A stretch of DNA of 64,000 nucleotides from the NCBI RefSeq assembly GCF_042643145.1, contig NZ_JBHRSA010000041.1, positions 124,001 through 188,000 on the forward strand, given 5' to 3'. The position numbers and the translations under genes were made by a program. Source of the stretch: Virgibacillus_O xinjiangensis. GTDB lineage: Bacteria; Bacillota; Bacilli; Bacillales; Amphibacillaceae. Numbering within the stretch: position 1 is the first letter of the stretch; each line of letters begins with the position of its first letter. The notes under the pieces were generated by a model that was not told the origin of the DNA, did not search any database, and saw nothing but the letters and a program-made list of their open reading frames with translations. Of the stretch, positions 50,275 through 59,460 are shown piece by piece.

Positions 50275-50603
50275 CATTCAGTTTTTCGTGGTATTTTTTG
50301 CCTATGGAATTTGCGGAGAGGTAATTGCCTGGCATATCGTGTGGCTGTGGGATAACCTCCATCATCTGGTGGAATGTCGACAGGTGCAGATTACTTTCGG
50401 CAGGAGAAGCGGAATTCTACGACAAGTAGGCATGCATATCGAGGGTATGAGCTGAGAATCAAAGAAATTTCCGCCTGTCATTCACCCTGTAAAACTAAGA
50501 AACCCCTTTTTCACAAAGAAAATTAGATGCCGCCCAATTTTCTAGTACTTTATTACCATAGTATATAACTGGATTCCATTATTTTCGGAAAGGAAGGATT
50601 TCT
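50275..50603. other. intergenic region without a recognised gene
   Basis: The divergent gap between the nar2 operon and the autolysin gene. No ORF with a ribosome site was found. The stretch 50300-50470 has above-background GC and short palindromic pieces (CGGCAGGAG, GCGGAATTC) that may be a very decayed interspersed repeat; 50520-50600 is A/T rich and should hold the autolysin promoter. Confidence 0.4.
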
Positions 50604-51941
50604 ATGAAACTATATCTCGACCCCGGCCATGGAGGGACTGATCCGGGTGCACAGGGCAATGGGATGTTGGAAAAAGACATTGTCTTGGATATCGCCCGGC
50701 AAATTCGGAGCATTCTCACGGACAATTATGAAGAGGTGGAAGTTCGTATGAGCCGTACCACGGACGTCAGCAAAAGCCTGGATCAGCGTACCACAGAGGC
50801 GAACGCCTGGGGGGCTGATTACTATTTGAGTATTCATTGTAATGCTTTCAACGGATCAGCGAAGGGGTATGAGGATTACATTTATAGCGGTTTATCAGAA
50901 TCCTCTTCTACTGCCCGGTACCGGGATATCATGCATGAAGAAATCACAGAAGTGAATCAGTTAAAGGACCGTGGCAGGAAAAAGGCAAACTTCCACGTGT
51001 TACGGGAAAGCTCGATGTCCGCTCTTCTCACAGAGAACGGCTTCCTCGACAATGAGCAAGATGCCAGATTGATCAGTGACCCAGCATGGCGGCAACGTAT
51101 TGCACAGGCACATGTCAATGGGCTTGCAAGAGCTTTTGACCTGCAAAAAAAGCAAGATACCAGCACTCTTTATAAGGTGATCGCCGGCTCCTTTCAATCA
51201 AGGGAAAATGCCGAACAGCGTACAGCTGATCTTCAGTTGCAGGGAATCGAGTCATTCATTGTTCCATTTACAACTTCTGGCGCCCAATGGTACCGCGTAC
51301 AGGCAGGTGCTTTTTCTTCCAGGAGAAATGCCGAAATCAGACTGGAACAAGTTAAAAATGCTGGTGTGGAAGATGCATTCCTATACTCCATGGGCACTGG
51401 TACAGAAGAAGAACCAGAAGGGTATTCGATTTTCGGGGCAACCTATCTATCCCCAGAATTGATGGACCAATATGCATTAGAAATCAATCCGGCTGCTCCA
51501 GAACTGGGGGGCCATTACCTTGAAATCGGTGAATATTATGGAATCAGGGGAGACATCGCCTTCGCTCAGGCGATGCATGAGACAGACTTCTTCCAGTTTA
51601 CGGGTACCGTACAGCCCGAACAGAACAACTTCGCTGGAATCGGGGCGACAGGAAACAATAATCCCGGCGCAAGCTTTGATTCTCCAAGAGAGGGTGTCCT
51701 TGCCCACATTCAACACCTTTATGCGTATGCTTCCAATGAACCTCTTCCTGACAGGTTTCCATTGACGGATCCCCGATTTGATTTGGTAGATCGAGGTTCA
51801 GCTCCCTCTTGGGTAAAGCTGAACGGAAAATGGGCAGTGCCAGGAGATAACTATGGCGAATCGATTCTTGATCTCTATGGCAGAATGCTCGATGAATCCA
51901 TCCGCAAATTGCAGCAAATGGGAGAAAACGTGGGAGAATAA
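50604..51941 (+). CDS. autolysin: amidase_3 + SPOR + glucosaminidase
   Basis: 445-aa peptidoglycan hydrolase with two catalytic domains. Residues 1-175 are an N-acetylmuramoyl-L-alanine amidase of the Amidase_3/CwlC type with zinc His in LDPGHGGTDPGAQG and catalytic Glu in LLTENGFLDNEQD. Residues about 180-265 are a SPOR domain that binds denuded glycan (YKVIAGSFQSRENAEQR and YRVQAGAFSSRRNAEIR are its two halves). Residues about 270-440 form a glucosaminidase of the LytD/FlgJ type (GDIAFAQAMHETDFFQF with the catalytic Glu). No signal peptide is present, as in the mother-cell lysis amidase CwlC of B. subtilis, so release by lysis or a non-Sec route is expected. GAAAGGAAGG precedes the ATG. Confidence 0.92.
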   Translation: MKLYLDPGHGGTDPGAQGNGMLEKDIVLDIARQIRSILTDNYEEVEVRMSRTTDVSKSLDQRTTEANAWGADYYLSIHCNAFNGSAKGYEDYIYSGLSESSSTARYRDIMHEEITEVNQLKDRGRKKANFHVLRESSMSALLTENGFLDNEQDARLISDPAWRQRIAQAHVNGLARAFDLQKKQDTSTLYKVIAGSFQSRENAEQRTADLQLQGIESFIVPFTTSGAQWYRVQAGAFSSRRNAEIRLEQVKNAGVEDAFLYSMGTGTEEEPEGYSIFGATYLSPELMDQYALEINPAAPELGGHYLEIGEYYGIRGDIAFAQAMHETDFFQFTGTVQPEQNNFAGIGATGNNNPGASFDSPREGVLAHIQHLYAYASNEPLPDRFPLTDPRFDLVDRGSAPSWVKLNGKWAVPGDNYGESILDLYGRMLDESIRKLQQMGENVGE

Positions 51942-52051
51942 CCCTTTTTCTGCCTATTTCCTCCATCTATAGGAAACCTTCCCCATTCCTCCTTTCATCC
52001 AGATACGTACGATGCTAGTGCACGTACTTTTCTGAGAGAGGAGGTGATTTT

Positions 52052-53347
52052 TTGCTGAACTTCTCCATGATTCAACTGCTGCGGAAAAATGGTAATAAAG
52101 TCGATAAGACCGTCCGGCAAGAATTGATCGGTTTTTACCGTCCATTCCGCTCTATCCCCTGTTTTTTGCATCGTCCCATTGAAATATTCAGGAAAAAAGT
52201 GAAAAAAATGCCGATCCTTATCGAGTTTGAATCAAATTCTTTTACGGCTGGGATGAGTGAAATCCAAGGTAAATGCAGCCAGCTTCGTGAGCTTCCGCTA
52301 ATCTCCAGCTGTTCCGCTAAAACCTCTGTAGAGAATATTGAATATCTTCTTACAAACTGCAGCCATATCAAAAAAATCCACTATGACCGAAAGATGACAG
52401 CTCTGTTGGATACCGCTGTCCCTTCCATTCATGCAGACCAACTTCAGCAAGCTGGATGGACCGGGAAAGATGTAACCATTGCCGTTGTAGACACTGGCAT
52501 CCATCCACATCCAGACCTGGAAGACCGCATCCTCGGTTTCTCCGACCTAGTCAATGGCAGAAGCGAAACGTATGATGATAATGGGCATGGTACTCATTGT
52601 GCAGGAGATGCGGCCAGTAATGGCGCTCAGTCTGCCGGACAATATCAGGGACCGGCTCCAGAAGCTAACTTGGTCGGTGTAAAGGTACTCGACAAAATGG
52701 GAGCTGGTTCACTTTCAACGGTTATCGAAGGTATCCAGTGGTGTATTGATAACCAATCCGCATATAACATTCGCGTTCTATCCCTTTCCCTCGGTTCGGA
52801 AGCGGTAGAATCGGCGGAGGATGATCCTGCCGTACAGGCGGTGAATCGTGCATGGCAGAGTGGTATTGCAGTATTTGCCGCAGCCGGCAACTCAGGGCCA
52901 GACCCACAGTCGATTGCAAGCCCGGGTATCAGCCCGATGATCATTACGGTCGGCGCGGTTGATGACAATGATACGGCTCAACGATCGGATGTGACAGTAC
53001 CAGACTTTTCAAGTCGCGGACCGACCATAGATGAAGAAGTTAAACCGGATTTGCTAGCACCAGGAGTCAATATTGTCTCCCTAAGATCACCAGGTTCTTT
53101 CATTGATAAAACCAATAAAGGGGCTCGTGTGGGTTCAGACTATATTTCCTTGTCAGGTACCTCAATGGCTACACCGATTTGTGCTGGGGTCGCCGCCCAA
53201 TTGCTGGAACAGGACAGAGAACGGTCACCAGACGATATAAAGACGCTGTTGTTAGAGGCGTCTGAAGATATAGGACAACCTCCCAATGTACAGGGAAATG
53301 GTTATCTGAACGCTTCCGAATTGCTCCCAGAAGAGCAGACGGATTAA
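52052..53347 (+). CDS. aprX: AprX-like subtilisin-family serine protease
   Basis: 431-aa S8 protease matching B. subtilis AprX over its length. Triad: Asp147 in VVDTGIHPHPDL, His179 in DNGHGTHCAG, Ser371 in SGTSMATPICAG; the oxyanion Asn is in AAAGNSGPD. The N-terminal about 115 residues (including RPFRSIPCFLHRP and LIEFESNSF) are the AprX-type propeptide-like region. No signal peptide, as for AprX, described as intracellular/late stationary. TTG 52052 is chosen: AGGAGGTGA sits 6 nt upstream; ATG 52067 is the alternative. Ends at a strong terminator. Confidence 0.95.
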   Translation: MLNFSMIQLLRKNGNKVDKTVRQELIGFYRPFRSIPCFLHRPIEIFRKKVKKMPILIEFESNSFTAGMSEIQGKCSQLRELPLISSCSAKTSVENIEYLLTNCSHIKKIHYDRKMTALLDTAVPSIHADQLQQAGWTGKDVTIAVVDTGIHPHPDLEDRILGFSDLVNGRSETYDDNGHGTHCAGDAASNGAQSAGQYQGPAPEANLVGVKVLDKMGAGSLSTVIEGIQWCIDNQSAYNIRVLSLSLGSEAVESAEDDPAVQAVNRAWQSGIAVFAAAGNSGPDPQSIASPGISPMIITVGAVDDNDTAQRSDVTVPDFSSRGPTIDEEVKPDLLAPGVNIVSLRSPGSFIDKTNKGARVGSDYISLSGTSMATPICAGVAAQLLEQDRERSPDDIKTLLLEASEDIGQPPNVQGNGYLNASELLPEEQTD

Positions 53348-53389
53348 AAAAAGCTGACCCGCTCAAGAAGCGGACCAGCTTTTTCTTTT
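53346..53389. terminator. terminator between aprX and the convergent yitW homologue
   Basis: AAAAAGCTG..CCGCT / AGCGG..CAGCTTTTT stem with A and T runs; serves both genes. Confidence 0.88.
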
Positions 53390-53393
53390 TTTA

Positions 53394-53705
53394 TTAATCC
53401 GGAATACCAAGAGCAATCTTGGCGTAGCGGGACATCATATGTTTGTCCCAAGGCGGATTCCATACAATGTTCACTTCGACTTCTTTTACTTCCGGAATGT
53501 CATCCAGCGCCATCTTCACATCACGTTCGATATGGGCAGACAGCGGACAGCCCATTGCCGTCAAGGTCATCGTCACTGTACAAAGACCCTCTTCATTCAA
53601 GTCGACATCATATATCAAGCCAAGATTGACAATATCGATTCCCAATTCCGGGTCAATAACATTCTCCAATGCGCCCATCAGATTTTCCTTCATTGCCTCT
53701 TCCAT
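53394..53705 (-). CDS. yitW: MIP18/DUF59 family protein (SufT/PaaD-like)
   Basis: 103-aa cytoplasmic protein of the DUF59 family, implicated in Fe-S cluster assembly or delivery. Conserved NVIDPELGIDIVNLGLIYDVDL and VTMTLTAMGCPLSAHIERDV (with the reactive Cys) and VNIVWNPPWDKHMMSRYAKIALGI are present. Start ATG 53705 has GAGGAGG 7 nt upstream; the further upstream start at 53726 lies before that site. It occupies the yitW position in the yitS-W block. Confidence 0.93.
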   Translation of the reverse strand: MEEAMKENLMGALENVIDPELGIDIVNLGLIYDVDLNEEGLCTVTMTLTAMGCPLSAHIERDVKMALDDIPEVKEVEVNIVWNPPWDKHMMSRYAKIALGIPD

Positions 53706-53792
53706 GGATTTACCTCCTCGTATCATCTGTACTTCTATTTAAACATATTTCGACTGTTTAATAAATGATTTAAATCACACATTGCATCCATT

Positions 53793-54554
53793 CTACAGAT
53801 GTTTTTCAAACCACTTGGCAGTCTCCAACACAGCTTGCCGGCTAACTTTATGTCCTCTGTTCTCCTCTTTTATGAACTGGATCTTGTCCTTGTCCGTATA
53901 TTCCCCTTCTACTTGTTCATAAAATGTAAAGGAATGATCGAACGGCACCACGGCATCACTTTCTCCATGCCAGAACAACAACGGCCGTTGGCTAAGCTTT
54001 TCCGGATTCTCCGACAAGTCATAGTCTTCCAACTGTTTATACAGACTGCCGATCATATCTTCCGTGATAGGAAGGTCCCCTACCTTTTTGAAACTTTCCA
54101 CCAATGTTTTCGCGTACACGGTAATCTTGGGGGAACCCATTAACACGGCGGCAGTACGGATCCAAGGATACTGGGCGAGTGCTGCCGATGTAGTGATCCC
54201 GCCCATGCTTGTTCCGGCAACACCTATGCGACCGTCTTCCAACAGGCCGGATGTTTCCAGATGATCCTTGATATCTTTCAGTTCCTTGACGTTTTGGATG
54301 ACGATATCCCAGAAGGAGACCTGCTTTTTCATGTCGGATTCTCCCCCCTCTCTTTCACCGTGAAACTTACTGTCAGGAAGTACTACCCGGAATCCTTTTC
54401 CAGCCAGCAGATAAGCAAGTGGCAGGTTGTGCTCTTTTGCACTTGTAAAGCCGTGGAAATAGGTTACTGTCGGCAAAGCATCGTCTTTCCGAACAGCATC
54501 CACCACAACCAAGCAGGGAATCCCTTTTATCGTCTCTTCATGTATAGCGATCAT
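53793..54554 (-). CDS. yitV: alpha/beta hydrolase, YitV-like esterase
   Basis: 253-aa cytoplasmic serine hydrolase of the prolyl-oligopeptidase/dienelactone-hydrolase type. Nucleophile Ser in GVAGTSMGGITTSAAL; acid in LLFWHGESDAVVPFDHS; His in KEENRGHKVSRQAV. An oxyanion-hole TYFHGFTSAKEHN lies near the N-terminus. The natural ester is unknown. ATG 54554 has AAAGGGG 7 nt upstream; the ATG at 54584 lacks a site. Divergent from yitU. Confidence 0.9.
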   Translation of the reverse strand: MIAIHEETIKGIPCLVVVDAVRKDDALPTVTYFHGFTSAKEHNLPLAYLLAGKGFRVVLPDSKFHGEREGGESDMKKQVSFWDIVIQNVKELKDIKDHLETSGLLEDGRIGVAGTSMGGITTSAALAQYPWIRTAAVLMGSPKITVYAKTLVESFKKVGDLPITEDMIGSLYKQLEDYDLSENPEKLSQRPLLFWHGESDAVVPFDHSFTFYEQVEGEYTDKDKIQFIKEENRGHKVSRQAVLETAKWFEKHL

Positions 54555-54693
54555 TCGTCCGTCCCCTTTTTCTATTTTTTTCATTATTTCTTCATTCTAA
54601 TAGGGGGGAATAGACTTTTGCAAATTTTGCAGCTGAGTATTACTTTACAACTTTACCCACCGCCTATACACTTATTAAATACGAGGTGAAAAT

Positions 54694-55527
54694 ATGGAAA
54701 ATAAAAAACATTTGATTGCTTTGGATTTAGATGGAACGCTTTTAACTGATAAAAAAGAAATCAGCTGGCATACAAGGGAAATGGTTCTTCAAGCCATGTT
54801 GGAAGGCCATGTTGTTGTCATTGCCACCGGGAGACCTCACCGTGCCAGCATTGATTATTATCATAACCTGGGGTTGAACACCCCAATGGTCAATTTTAAT
54901 GGAGCCCTGGTGCACCATCCAAATGACAATAAGTGGGAGGCCCTGCATAATCCGATGCCATTGACGACGGCTAAAAAAATCATTGATGTCTGTTATGATC
55001 TCGATGTAAAGAATATCCTTGCCGAAGTTCGGGATGATGTCTACCTTGATGAATATGATGAGCAGATTATCGATATTTTCCAAGAAGGCGGCCAAGACAC
55101 CCCTTTTCGGATCGGCAAAGTGAAAAATCAGCTGGATACTGATCCAACTTCCGTACTGATCCATCCGAAGGAAGACCACATCTATACACTCAGGAACCAC
55201 CTGGATGACTACCATGCCGAATTGATTGAACACCGTAAATGGGGTGCTCCATGGAATATAATCGAAATTGTAAAAAAAGGCATCAACAAAGCAGTCGGAC
55301 TGCAGAAAATCGCCCATTATTTCAATATCCCACAGAATCGCATCATTGCATTCGGCGATGAAGACAACGACCTGGAAATGATCGATTATGCAGGAGTTGG
55401 CGTGGCGATGGGCAATGCCATACCCGAGCTTAAAACCGTGTCCAAACACATAACCAAAACCAATGAAGAAGATGGAATCGGCCTGTTCCTGGAAGAGTAT
55501 TTAAATCTTAAGAAAAAGTCCTTTTAA
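54694..55527 (+). CDS. yitU: HAD-family phosphatase, YitU-like
   Basis: 277-aa Cof-type (HAD IIB) phosphatase. Motif I LDLDGTLLTDKKEIS, motif II VVIATGRPHRAS, Lys motif III in KKGINKAVGLQKIA, motif IV IIAFGDEDNDLEMIDYAGVGVAMGNA. In B. subtilis, YitU is one of the phosphatases acting on 5-amino-6-(5-phosphoribitylamino)uracil in riboflavin synthesis; the same role is plausible. GAGGTG precedes the ATG. Divergent from yitV, as in the B. subtilis yit cluster block. Confidence 0.92.
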   Translation: MENKKHLIALDLDGTLLTDKKEISWHTREMVLQAMLEGHVVVIATGRPHRASIDYYHNLGLNTPMVNFNGALVHHPNDNKWEALHNPMPLTTAKKIIDVCYDLDVKNILAEVRDDVYLDEYDEQIIDIFQEGGQDTPFRIGKVKNQLDTDPTSVLIHPKEDHIYTLRNHLDDYHAELIEHRKWGAPWNIIEIVKKGINKAVGLQKIAHYFNIPQNRIIAFGDEDNDLEMIDYAGVGVAMGNAIPELKTVSKHITKTNEEDGIGLFLEEYLNLKKKSF

Positions 55528-55648
55528 TCCCGATTTTTACCAAGACTAATGGGTTCGAGTACGAACCATACTAGGAGTGGACGTTGAAAAGCGTTCACTT
55601 TTCTCATTTCCGTTCACAATACGCTGTATCTCCAAGGAGGAGTTTCCG

Positions 55649-55768
55649 GTGGGAAAACGCAGCAAATCTAAACGATTCAGCCACCAAGGTGCTGAATCCG
55701 TCAAGAAGCATGCGGAAAAGTTTCCATATCGTTCCCGTCTCTCTGACACCATAAGGGAACGCGGCTAA
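55649..55768 (+). CDS. 39-aa basic small protein
   Basis: Very basic peptide (begins VGKRSKSKRFSHQG read from GTG, and ends LSDTIRERG). AAGGAGG is 8 nt before GTG 55649, an excellent site, whereas an upstream in-frame TTG/ATG reading from 55577 has none. Not a recognised small acid-soluble spore protein. It precedes the DUF3813 gene by 30 bp and may be co-transcribed. Confidence 0.62.
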   Translation: MGKRSKSKRFSHQGAESVKKHAEKFPYRSRLSDTIRERG

Positions 55769-55798
55769 GCAGTAAACACACTTGAGGAGGGGTTTTCG

Positions 55799-56008
55799 GT
55801 GCAAAACAATAACAACAACATGTTTCAACAAGCACGAAATGCCGTAATGAACATGATGCAAGGAAATAACAACGGCAACCCGAGCCAGGCAGAGCAGCAA
55901 GCTGCACAAAACGCCATCCAAGCCGCATATAATGAAGCTACCCCACAGGAAAAGCAAGAATTGCAACAGCTCGAACAGCAGCTGAAACAGCATAATAAAT
56001 TGCAGTAA
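55799..56008 (+). CDS. DUF3813-like small Gln/Asn-rich protein
   Basis: 69-aa hydrophilic helical protein (MFQQARNAVMNMM at the start; AAYNEATPQEKQELQQLEQQLKQHNKLQ at the end), resembling DUF3813 proteins of bacilli. GTG start at 55799 with GAGGAGGGG 6 nt upstream. Asn and Gln tracts are at the N-terminus. Function unknown. Confidence 0.72.
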   Translation: MQNNNNNMFQQARNAVMNMMQGNNNGNPSQAEQQAAQNAIQAAYNEATPQEKQELQQLEQQLKQHNKLQ

Positions 56009-56187
56009 CACAGGTAGAACGGGAATACCACGCAGGCGAATGCCACTTCATTCTGGTGATGAAACGGGTTTGCCATATGCGGAAGTAAGCCTCCGTTACG
56101 TGATAGCGGGGGCTTACTTATCAAATCTTTTCTCTTTCGCGTGATTTCTGCTAATATAGAATTAAGTATGATGAGGAGGGATGAATA

Positions 56188-56451
56188 ATGGGAATCCGTG
56201 CAGAAGAAACACCAAACCCCAATGCCCTGAAATTTACGACGGACAAGCTGATTTTCCAAGGTGACAGCAGTGTATCCGTTATGCCTGGGGATACGAGCGA
56301 ATACGAAATTTTAAATGAACTGATGCAGCTGAATGGCGTAGACAACGTATTCGGCTACCAAAATTTCATTACAGTCAATAAACAATTCGATGCTGAGTGG
56401 GAACAGCTTTCCCCTAAAGTGATCGAAGTCATCGAGAACTATGGCTACTGA
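56188..56451 (+). CDS. Nfu N-terminal-domain protein
   Basis: 87-aa protein consisting only of the Nfu/NifU-like N-terminal domain: EETPNPNALKFTTDKLIF, then SSVSVMPGDTSEYEILNELMQLNGVDNVFGYQNFITVNK. The C-terminal CxxC scaffold domain of complete Nfu proteins is absent, so it cannot itself bind a cluster by that motif; it may assist Fe-S transfer. GAGGAGG precedes the ATG. Monocistronic, with a bidirectional terminator. Confidence 0.88.
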   Translation: MGIRAEETPNPNALKFTTDKLIFQGDSSVSVMPGDTSEYEILNELMQLNGVDNVFGYQNFITVNKQFDAEWEQLSPKVIEVIENYGY

Positions 56452-56458
56452 TACATAG

Positions 56459-56497
56459 TGAAAAAATCCAGCCTTGTAAAAGGCTGGATTTTTTCTA
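56459..56497. terminator. bidirectional terminator
   Basis: A perfect stem AAAAATCCAGCCTT/AAGGCTGGATTTTT with a 4-nt loop, serving the Nfu_N gene and the convergent lipoprotein gene. Confidence 0.92.
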
Positions 56498-56920
56498 TTC
56501 ATCCATATTCATGTCAACTGGGATATAGTTGGGATTGACCAGTTCTCCTTGCTGATCTTTAGCAAAAATGGTAATGATGGGCGCTTCAGCTTCATCAGAG
56601 GGATCAAGTTCTTCTGGCATTTCGATGTTCAATTGAAATTCTCCCCACTCCTGTTCTGATTCTTCCGGAGAAAAACCCGTCTCTTCCACCAGGAGTGTTT
56701 CCCCCTGCTCCATCTTGTAATAGATTTCGTCTTCTGTGGTCTTTGCTTCTGCCGTCAGCTGGATTTCCCCACCAGTTGTGAGGACATCAATGTTTCGTAA
56801 ACTTACCGCAGGACTACTCTCCTGTTCTGCTGCTTGATTTTCCGTACCTTCTGTTTCGTCCCCGCCGCTGCATCCCACTAAAAAGGCCACAGCTGCAAAA
56901 AGGATCAGAATGTGCTTCAT
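56495..56920 (-). CDS. lipoprotein with Ig-like C-terminal part
   Basis: 141 aa. Signal MKHILILFAAVAFLVGC with lipobox LVGC gives a membrane-anchored lipoprotein with an acidic linker (about 18-38). Residues 45-135 look like a single beta-sandwich (VSLRNIDVLTTGGEIQLTAEAKTTEDEIYYKMEQGE ... FQLNIEMPEE ... APIITIFAKDQQGELVN), similar in style to Gmad2/intracellular-proteinase-inhibitor Ig-like domains. Function unknown. Confidence 0.8.
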   Translation of the reverse strand: MKHILILFAAVAFLVGCSGGDETEGTENQAAEQESSPAVSLRNIDVLTTGGEIQLTAEAKTTEDEIYYKMEQGETLLVEETGFSPEESEQEWGEFQLNIEMPEELDPSDEAEAPIITIFAKDQQGELVNPNYIPVDMNMDE

Positions 56921-56966
56921 TGTTCTATCTCCTTTTCTTAAACGTCCACATTATACATTAGCATCG

Positions 56967-57809
56967 TTAATCTTTCCGGAATACGCCGAACACTTGGGTT
57001 GTCTGTACAATATTGGTGAATGCCTTTGGATCGACTTCATTAATGATGCGCTCGAGATCATAGAGCTCATAGCGCGTGATGACCAGGTAGAGCATGTTTT
57101 GATCGGCGTTGGTGTAGGCCCCTTTTGCCGGCAAGATGGTGATTCCCCGCACCATGGCCTTATGGATTTCATGCTGCATTTCCACTGCTTTGTGTGTGAT
57201 GATCATAGCCGTCAATTTTTCGTGACGGGTGTGGAACGCATCAATCACCCTTGTCGTTACATACAATGTCAGTAATGTATATAACGCGTTCTCCGGTTCA
57301 TATAAGATCCCGGCAAACAGTATGATGACAGCATTCAGACTGAGGAAATAAAAACCGATCGGCCGGTCTTTCATACGGGAGAGTACCATGGCGATGATAT
57401 CCATTCCGCCAGTGGAAGCACCGTGCCGCAACGTCAGCCCGACACCTGTACCACCAATGACCCCGCCGAACACGGCATTCAGGATATAGTCTTCAGAGAA
57501 ACTGATCACTGGCAATACTTCCAGTGCTAAGGTGGTGACAAATACGGATATCACGCTATAGATAGTGAATCCCTTGCCTACTTTAAACCAACCGAGCACT
57601 CCTACAGGTATGTTCAAGATGAACAACAGGATACCAGTACTGATGCCGAAACCGAGGAAATCCTGGAAAACACTTGCACCTAGCTGTGCTGCCCCGGTAA
57701 AGCCGCTGGCATATACGTTGGCCCCGATCAGGAAAAAGTTCAATGAAATGGCATTTAATATTGCGCCGATGATTACAATAAATATACGCTTTGCTTCAAC
57801 TAAAAACAT
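56967..57809 (-). CDS. yitT: YitT-family membrane protein
   Basis: 280 aa. Residues 1-170 hold five helices (IFIVIIGAILNAISLNFFLIGANVYASGFTGAAQL..., GGVIGGTGVGLTLRHGASTGGMDIIAM), and the C-terminal about 100 residues are the cytoplasmic DUF2179 domain (KLTAMIITHKAVEMQHEIHKAMVRGITILPAKGAYT). Role unknown in general; several paralogues occur in bacilli. AAGGAGG precedes the ATG. Divergent from the degV gene; this pairing matches yitT/yitS. Confidence 0.93.
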   Translation of the reverse strand: MFLVEAKRIFIVIIGAILNAISLNFFLIGANVYASGFTGAAQLGASVFQDFLGFGISTGILLFILNIPVGVLGWFKVGKGFTIYSVISVFVTTLALEVLPVISFSEDYILNAVFGGVIGGTGVGLTLRHGASTGGMDIIAMVLSRMKDRPIGFYFLSLNAVIILFAGILYEPENALYTLLTLYVTTRVIDAFHTRHEKLTAMIITHKAVEMQHEIHKAMVRGITILPAKGAYTNADQNMLYLVITRYELYDLERIINEVDPKAFTNIVQTTQVFGVFRKD

Positions 57810-57917
57810 GGCAGCCTCCTTGACGTCTGTTCTGCTTGGATTATATTTTGACTAACATGTACAATCCCTATAAACTAAAGGAAAGTATCATCCTATTTGA
57901 GAAATGAAGGTGAAAGA

Positions 57918-58778
57918 ATGACTGTTAAAATTCTTGCCGACTCTGCAAGTGATTTATCAAAAGTACATTATAGCGAATATGACATGGAAATGGTACCTTT
58001 AACCGTCCATCTAGACGAAAAAGAATACAAGGACGGGTTGGAAATTGAACCAGTAGAAGTCTACAACGCCATGCGGGAAGGTAAAAGTCCAAAAACTTCC
58101 CAAGTCTCTCCACAAACGTTCAAATCCATTTTCACATCTTATGCAGAGAATAATCAAGCATTAGTATACTTCGCTTTGTCATCTGAATTATCCGGCACCT
58201 ACCAGACCGCCAAATTGATGGAACAGGAAGTGAAAGATGAATTTCCCGAAGCACCCATCCATATCGTTGATACGAAGTGCGTTTCCATTGGGTACGGACT
58301 GGTATGTCTCCATGCAGCCAAACTGGCGAAAGAAGGTGCATCCGTGACGGAGGTTATCGAAGCTGGTACCCATCATGCGCAACATATGGAAAGCATCTTT
58401 ACTGTTGACGATTTAGAATATCTTTACCGTGGCGGGCGTGTCAGCAAGTCGCAGGTGTTCTTCGGTTCCCTGCTGAAAATCAAGCCGATTCTTCATGTAG
58501 ATGACGGAAAACTCGTTCCCCTCGAGAAGGTGCGCGGGTCCAAGCGACTGTTCAGCCGCATGCTGGAAATAATGGAAGAGCGGGGTAGCGACCTGAAGGA
58601 TCAGACGATCGGCATCAGCCATGGTGATGACCTCAAACGAGCAGAAGAATTGGCCGGCATGATCAGAGCCAAGTTCGATGTCAAAGATATCGTGATCGAG
58701 ATGGTAGGTTCCACCGTTGGAGCACATGCCGGACCGGGAACGATCGCCCTCTTCTTCTTGAACGATACGAATCAGTAA
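57918..58778 (+). CDS. yitS: DegV family fatty-acid-binding protein, YitS-like
   Basis: 286-aa cytoplasmic DegV/FakB fold. N-terminal VKILADSASDL, KTSQVSPQTF, the lipid-binding SSELSGTYQTA loop, VDDLEYLYRGGRVSKSQ and C-terminal VGSTVGAHAGPGTIALFFL are family hallmarks. FakB proteins present exogenous fatty acids to FakA kinase; the ligand here is inferred. ATG 57918 has AAGGTG upstream; the reading from 57897 is less likely. Confidence 0.93.
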   Translation: MTVKILADSASDLSKVHYSEYDMEMVPLTVHLDEKEYKDGLEIEPVEVYNAMREGKSPKTSQVSPQTFKSIFTSYAENNQALVYFALSSELSGTYQTAKLMEQEVKDEFPEAPIHIVDTKCVSIGYGLVCLHAAKLAKEGASVTEVIEAGTHHAQHMESIFTVDDLEYLYRGGRVSKSQVFFGSLLKIKPILHVDDGKLVPLEKVRGSKRLFSRMLEIMEERGSDLKDQTIGISHGDDLKRAEELAGMIRAKFDVKDIVIEMVGSTVGAHAGPGTIALFFLNDTNQ

Positions 58779-58783
58779 CTGCC

Positions 58784-58819
58784 AAATCCGGATCCCAGAG
58801 TCTCCAGGGTCCGGATTTT
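58784..58819 (+). terminator. terminator after the DegV gene
   Basis: AAATCCGGA/TCCGGATTT stem with an inner CCCAGAG..CCAGGG; short T tail. Confidence 0.75.
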
Positions 58820-59133
58820 ACTATAGGAAACCAGTTATCCCGCCTTAGGCTGAAGGCCCTCTTGATAAGATCGGCCCGACTTGCATGCCAGCAATCCTTT
58901 GGTTACTGACAGCATCCAGTATCATGTATCTATTACCTTCCGACGGGATTTTTCAAACACCGTATTGACTCTAAGGAGTTGCATCACCAATACTACAAGA
59001 CTCTGCTCACTCACAAGGGAGATTCCTGGAGACGGGTTCTTAAAACTCTGAGGCCATTTTGTCCAAGCATTGCATCAAATGGACACCCCCCTCATATAAT
59101 GTAGAAATTATGTTATGGGAGAGGGGAACACGG
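58820..59133. other. intergenic region without a recognised gene
   Basis: No ORF with a ribosome site. A TTGACT-like element near 58963 and an A/T-rich patch near 59090-59110 could give the promoter of the next gene. No repeat or RNA motif recognised. Confidence 0.4.
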
Positions 59134-59331
59134 ATGCGAATTACTGAACTGCTCGACGCTTATGAACTTGAAAAAAACCACGCACCGGAAACATTTGATG
59201 ATTTATTGGATTACTACCAGCAGAAATATATCTCTGGAGAAATAGATATCAGCAAGTATCGCAGAATCTATTCGCGCCTTAACGCAGAAGGCGCAGTATC
59301 CGCCCATGAACGTGTCTCAACCAGCCCCTGA
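59134..59331 (+). CDS. YppF-like small protein
   Basis: 65-aa cytoplasmic helical protein (RITELLDAYELEKNHAPETFDDLLDYYQQKYISGEIDISKYRRIYSRLNAEGA), which by pattern resembles the YppF family of bacilli. ATG 59134 follows GAGAGGGGAAC; an upstream start at 59059 has no site. The terminator stem overlaps the stop codon. Function unknown. Confidence 0.75.
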   Translation: MRITELLDAYELEKNHAPETFDDLLDYYQQKYISGEIDISKYRRIYSRLNAEGAVSAHERVSTSP

Positions 59332-59348
59332 ACCGGGGGTTTTTTTTG
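59322..59348 (+). terminator. terminator overlapping the YppF-like stop codon
   Basis: CCCC-TGAACC-GGGG followed by eight T; the TGA stop is in the loop. Confidence 0.88.
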
Positions 59349-59460
59349 TGATTGTAACATATTCCCTGAGGTTCTCTTCCTATTCCGGACTATGCCGTTA
59401 GGATTGAAATTCCTCCATTCGGGTACATTGAGAGAAAGGATAATGTAAGGAGGATATATC

